From assembly GCA_030018695.1 (NCBI GenBank), contig JASEHI010000029.1, forward strand, positions 1 through 32,125: a stretch of DNA of 32,125 bases, read 5' to 3'. Position numbers and translations under genes: made by a program. The notes beneath the pieces were generated by a model. That model saw only the letters and a list, made by a program, of their open reading frames with translations. It did no database searches and was not told the origin of the DNA. Of the stretch, positions 29,591-32,125 are shown one piece after another (the first letter of the stretch is position 1; each line of letters starts with the position of its first letter). The stretch is from Anaerolineales bacterium (lineage in GTDB: Bacteria > Chloroflexota > Anaerolineae > Anaerolineales > Villigracilaceae).

Positions 29591-30760
29591 ATGTCCAAAA
29601 ACCTGCGTTTCTTCTCTGTGATCTCCATCCTGGCGGTCGTTTTCCTGGCCTGCAACCTGCCCACCGCCGGTGTGCCCACACCTGCACCGACACTTGACCC
29701 GAACGCGTTATATACTGCCGCGGCACAGACGGTCGAGGCGCACCTCACCCAGTCTGCGCCGGGCGATACACCCATTCCATCCCCCACTGAGCCGCCGAGC
29801 GCCACCCCGCTGGGGACAAATACACCTCTGCCCACAAACACCCCTGTCCCCTCACCCACCCCGATCTGCGATAAGGTGGAATTCGTCAGTGAGACCATTC
29901 CAGACGGCACCAACTTCGCCCCGGGCGCCGCGTTCACAAAAATCTGGCGATTGAAAAACGCGGGCGTATGCAAGTGGACCACCGCTTATGCGCTCGTATT
30001 CGACAGCGGCAATGCCATGGGCGCTTCGTCCCCGGTCTATCTGACGGGTGATGTCCTGCCGGGGCAGACCGTTGAAATTCAGGTGCCGATGACCGCCCCG
30101 GCCACAGCAGGTACATACACCGGCTACTGGAAAATGCGCAATGCGGCCGGCGTTTTGTTCGCCAAAGTCTGGGTGAAGATTGACGTGATCGCGCCTGCCA
30201 CCTTTACACCCACGACTCCCGGCCCAGTGGTGACCTACAAATTCATAGACCAGGCGCCTTCGGCACAGTGGCTGTCTGGTGGTGATTCCTCGGCTGAATG
30301 CCCCGGCACCGCTAAGGTGCTGACCTTTGGCGGCCCGAACAATGATCCATGTGGCTTTGCCATGTACATTGAGGGCTCAAAGGTGGAAGGTGGTACAGTA
30401 CCCCCCGGCAAGATTCTGGAAATGCATCCCAAATGGGTGGACAATGGAGTGATCTCCGGCCTCTTCCCGGTCTATACAGTGCAGAGTGGTGACCGCTTCC
30501 GCGCACAACTTGGCTTCCTGCTCAAGGCCGACGGCACCTGTGGGGTGGGCAACGTGGTGTTCCAACTCAATTACAAAGTAGGCAGCACCCTTAATCCTCT
30601 GGGTTCGTGGAGCGAATCTTGCGATGGCACACTGCGCTCTGTGGACGTAGACCTTTCAGGGATCGTCGGCCAGACTGTGCAATTTGCCTTTGCGGTGCTG
30701 GCCAATGGTTCTGCTGCACAAGACTGGGCAGTTTGGATTGCGCCGCGTGTTGAGCGTTAG
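29591..30760 (+). CDS. Lipoprotein with Nbr1 FW-type Ig-like domain
   Basis: 389 aa. A lipoprotein signal (SVISILAVVFLAC, Cys at about residue 21) is followed by a Thr/Pro-rich linker with CDKV at its end. An FW-type Ig-like domain comes next (FAPGAAFTKIWRLKNAGVCK then WTTAYALVF, VPMTAPATAGTYTGYWKMRN), with the conserved tryptophans, at about residues 95-205. The C-terminal 180 residues (from VVTYKFIDQAPSAQWLSGGD to AQDWAVWIAPRVER) form an unassigned beta-rich domain resembling carbohydrate-binding sandwich folds. The ATG at 29591 has GGAGG at good spacing. It follows the ATPase gene by 64 nt and may belong to the same transcript. Probably surface-exposed; ligand unknown. Confidence 0.88.
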   Translation: MSKNLRFFSVISILAVVFLACNLPTAGVPTPAPTLDPNALYTAAAQTVEAHLTQSAPGDTPIPSPTEPPSATPLGTNTPLPTNTPVPSPTPICDKVEFVSETIPDGTNFAPGAAFTKIWRLKNAGVCKWTTAYALVFDSGNAMGASSPVYLTGDVLPGQTVEIQVPMTAPATAGTYTGYWKMRNAAGVLFAKVWVKIDVIAPATFTPTTPGPVVTYKFIDQAPSAQWLSGGDSSAECPGTAKVLTFGGPNNDPCGFAMYIEGSKVEGGTVPPGKILEMHPKWVDNGVISGLFPVYTVQSGDRFRAQLGFLLKADGTCGVGNVVFQLNYKVGSTLNPLGSWSESCDGTLRSVDVDLSGIVGQTVQFAFAVLANGSAAQDWAVWIAPRVER

Positions 30761-30855
30761 TCTCCTCTTTTGAGAACGTACAGCGCACCTGGCTACACAT
30801 GCCCACTGTGGGGAGCCGCATTTTTGGGCATGTGCGACGCACTCCACAGACCGTT

Positions 30856-30892
30856 GAGCGCCCGGCAACACCGGGCGCTCTTTTCTTTTTTT
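30856..30892 (+). terminator. Intrinsic terminator after the first FW lipoprotein
   Basis: GAGCGCCCGG and CCGGGCGCTC form a perfect 10-bp stem around CAACA, followed by TTTTCTTTTTTT. A second long stem (ACACATGCCC with GGGCATGTG) lies 25 nt before it. Confidence 0.95.
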
Positions 30893-30929
30893 GACTGGTT
30901 TGGGCTTTTTCGCGGCGGGAAAATTGCGT

Positions 30930-30935
30930 TATAAT
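30930..30935 (+). promoter_or_regulatory. -10 box upstream of the second FW lipoprotein
   Basis: A perfect TATAAT with no good -35 at 16-18 nt. Transcription from here would give a leader of about 110 nt with a small stem (CGACCG-AGAAC-CGGTCG). Confidence 0.5.
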
Positions 30936-31050
30936 ACAACTATACATTTGCGCTCCGCGACCGAGAACCGGTCGGGAACTCTCTCCGAGCAGGCCTTCGG
31001 CAGGGTAGGGAACGTTCATAAAGTGACCTTTTTCTATAAGGAGGAATGCC

Positions 31051-32125
31051 ATGTCAATCCGAAAGCACAGCCTCGTTATTACCCTCAGTCTGGTGATTCT
31101 CATCCTTATTTCGGCTTGTGGCGGACGGGCTACCCCGGATGCCGCTGCAACCCTGGCGCCGATGTATACTGCCGCCGCGCAGACCTTGCAAGCGCTTTCC
31201 ACTCAGGTGGCGTTAACTCCTGATGTGCCTGCTCAAATAACCCCAATACCGACTTCTACTCCCATCGCCCCTCTCCCGACAATCGCACCACCCGCCCTGC
31301 CCACACCTGTCCCGCAAATACCCCCGCCGGTCACCCGCTGTGATTGGGTTGGATTCGTTGGGGATGTCAGCGTGCCGGATGGCAGCGTTTTTGCACCCTC
31401 CACGGCTTTTACCAAGACCTGGCGATTGAAAAATACTGGCACCTGCACCTGGACAACCGCTTATGCCCTGGTTTTCTCCAGCGGCTTGCCAATGGGTGGC
31501 CCGGCGGCGATCAATTTGCCTGGCAGCGTCGCTCCGGGTCAGGTTATGGAAATTTCGGTCAGCCTGACGGCTCCCGCGACGGCGGGGAACTATCGCGGTT
31601 ACTGGATGCTTCAAAATCCGAGCGGCATGAAGTTTGGTTATGGTTCCCAAGCTAATAAAGCGTTCTGGGTGGATATAAAGGTGGCTGGCGCAAAGGTGAG
31701 CACGACAACCATCACTGCGGATACGCCTGATCCATCCACACCCGGCCAAATGGTCGCGGTGAGCGTTACCGTGAGCGGAGCAGGGGGCACACCGACTGGA
31801 ACGGTGGCTATCACTGGCGCGGATACCAATTGCAGCATCACGCTCGCGAGCGGGAGTGGCAGTTGTAATGCGATCTTCAACACAGCCGGCGCCAAGACCC
31901 TCACGGCGACATACAGCGGGGATGTGAACTTTGCCGGCAGTTCTGGTACTGCGGGCCATACGGTGAGCAAGGGTTCCACGACGACGACCATCACCGCGGA
32001 TGTACCTGATCCATCTGTTCCCGGCCAATCAGTTGCAGTGAGTGTTACTGTGAGCGGAGCCGGAGCCATGCCAACCGGAACTGTTGCCATAAGCGGCGCG
32101 GATACCAACTGCACCATCACACTCT
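31051..32125 (+). CDS. Lipoprotein with FW-type domain and Ig-like repeats, partial
   Basis: The frame is open to the window edge (358 codons seen). It has AAGGAGG before ATG 31051, a lipoprotein signal (LVITLSLVILILISAC) and a Thr/Pro linker. An FW-type domain closely matching the previous gene (FAPSTAFTKTWRLKNTGTCT then WTTAYALVF; LTAPATAGNYRGYWMLQN) follows. Then come bacterial Ig-like repeats of about 91 aa. The first begins near residue 214 (STTTITADTPDPSTPGQMVA) and includes a cysteine pair CSITLASGSGSC. The second starts near residue 306 (STTTTITADVPDPSVPGQSV) and is cut off. Paralogous to 29591-30760 in its N-terminal half. It is likely an elongated surface protein; total length and ligand are unknown. 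Confidence 0.9.
   Translation, partial: MSIRKHSLVITLSLVILILISACGGRATPDAAATLAPMYTAAAQTLQALSTQVALTPDVPAQITPIPTSTPIAPLPTIAPPALPTPVPQIPPPVTRCDWVGFVGDVSVPDGSVFAPSTAFTKTWRLKNTGTCTWTTAYALVFSSGLPMGGPAAINLPGSVAPGQVMEISVSLTAPATAGNYRGYWMLQNPSGMKFGYGSQANKAFWVDIKVAGAKVSTTTITADTPDPSTPGQMVAVSVTVSGAGGTPTGTVAITGADTNCSITLASGSGSCNAIFNTAGAKTLTATYSGDVNFAGSSGTAGHTVSKGSTTTTITADVPDPSVPGQSVAVSVTVSGAGAMPTGTVAISGADTNCTITL

Overview
The window looks like a chromosomal segment of a Chloroflexota bacterium, most likely Anaerolineae-like. The evidence is family content only: lipoproteins with the tryptophan-rich Ig-like (Nbr1 FW-type) domain, TPR proteins with Thr/Pro-rich linkers, a glutaredoxin-DUF2085 fusion, a paired DUF1670 element and a CIRCE-controlled groESL. 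No rRNA is present, so the taxonomy is inference.

Layout. 1-558: truncated IS3-type element inserted in a broken gene. 804-1208 (-): ridA. 1241-1374: MITE with 12-bp inverted ends and a 9-bp target duplication. 1420-1857: tRNA operon Phe-Gly-Cys with promoter and terminator. 1838-2116 (-): hydantoinase A remnant. 2149-5336: hypF, then a 5'-truncated HD-GYP response regulator. 5341-7210 (-): half-size MFS protein, smpB and an unknown conserved protein. 7268-9121: patatin-like lipase, small membrane protein, esterase. 9289-14514: probable operon of L,D-transpeptidase, ccdA, glutaredoxin-DUF2085 fusion, pgeF, yggS, yggT, a second MITE copy and yggU. 14552-16220: inverted-repeat-bounded element with two paralogous DUF1670 genes. 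16299-18366 (-): groSL with CIRCE and a consensus promoter. 18490-21170 (-): two paralogous membrane-anchored TPR proteins, divergent from trmD (21260). 22067-23314: MFS transporter. 23521-29526: BMP-type (nucleoside/purine-like) ABC importer, interrupted by a terminator and a TumE-type toxin-antitoxin pair. 29591-32125: two paralogous lipoproteins, the second cut by the window edge.

The most striking feature is a dense layer of short repeats. (i) Tandem arrays with strict 7-nt or 8-nt period lie between tRNAs, inside hypF (three in-frame insertions), directly before start codons and across stop codons. (ii) An 18-nt dispersed repeat, CCGAGTAGGTGCTGCGCA, occurs five times; one copy is split at its exact centre by a 24-nt core, and in a MITE that same core is split by a further 45-nt hairpin. 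All these lengths are multiples of three, and several copies are translated within genes. (iii) The two-gene DUF1670 element is compact like an insertion sequence but shows no transposase I recognise. These three are the best candidates for undescribed biology here.

Functionally the window mixes housekeeping genes (tRNAs, smpB, trmD, groESL, ridA, PLP homeostasis, cell-wall and thiol functions) with one import system. Accessory material is limited to the IS, MITEs, DUF1670 element and TA pair.
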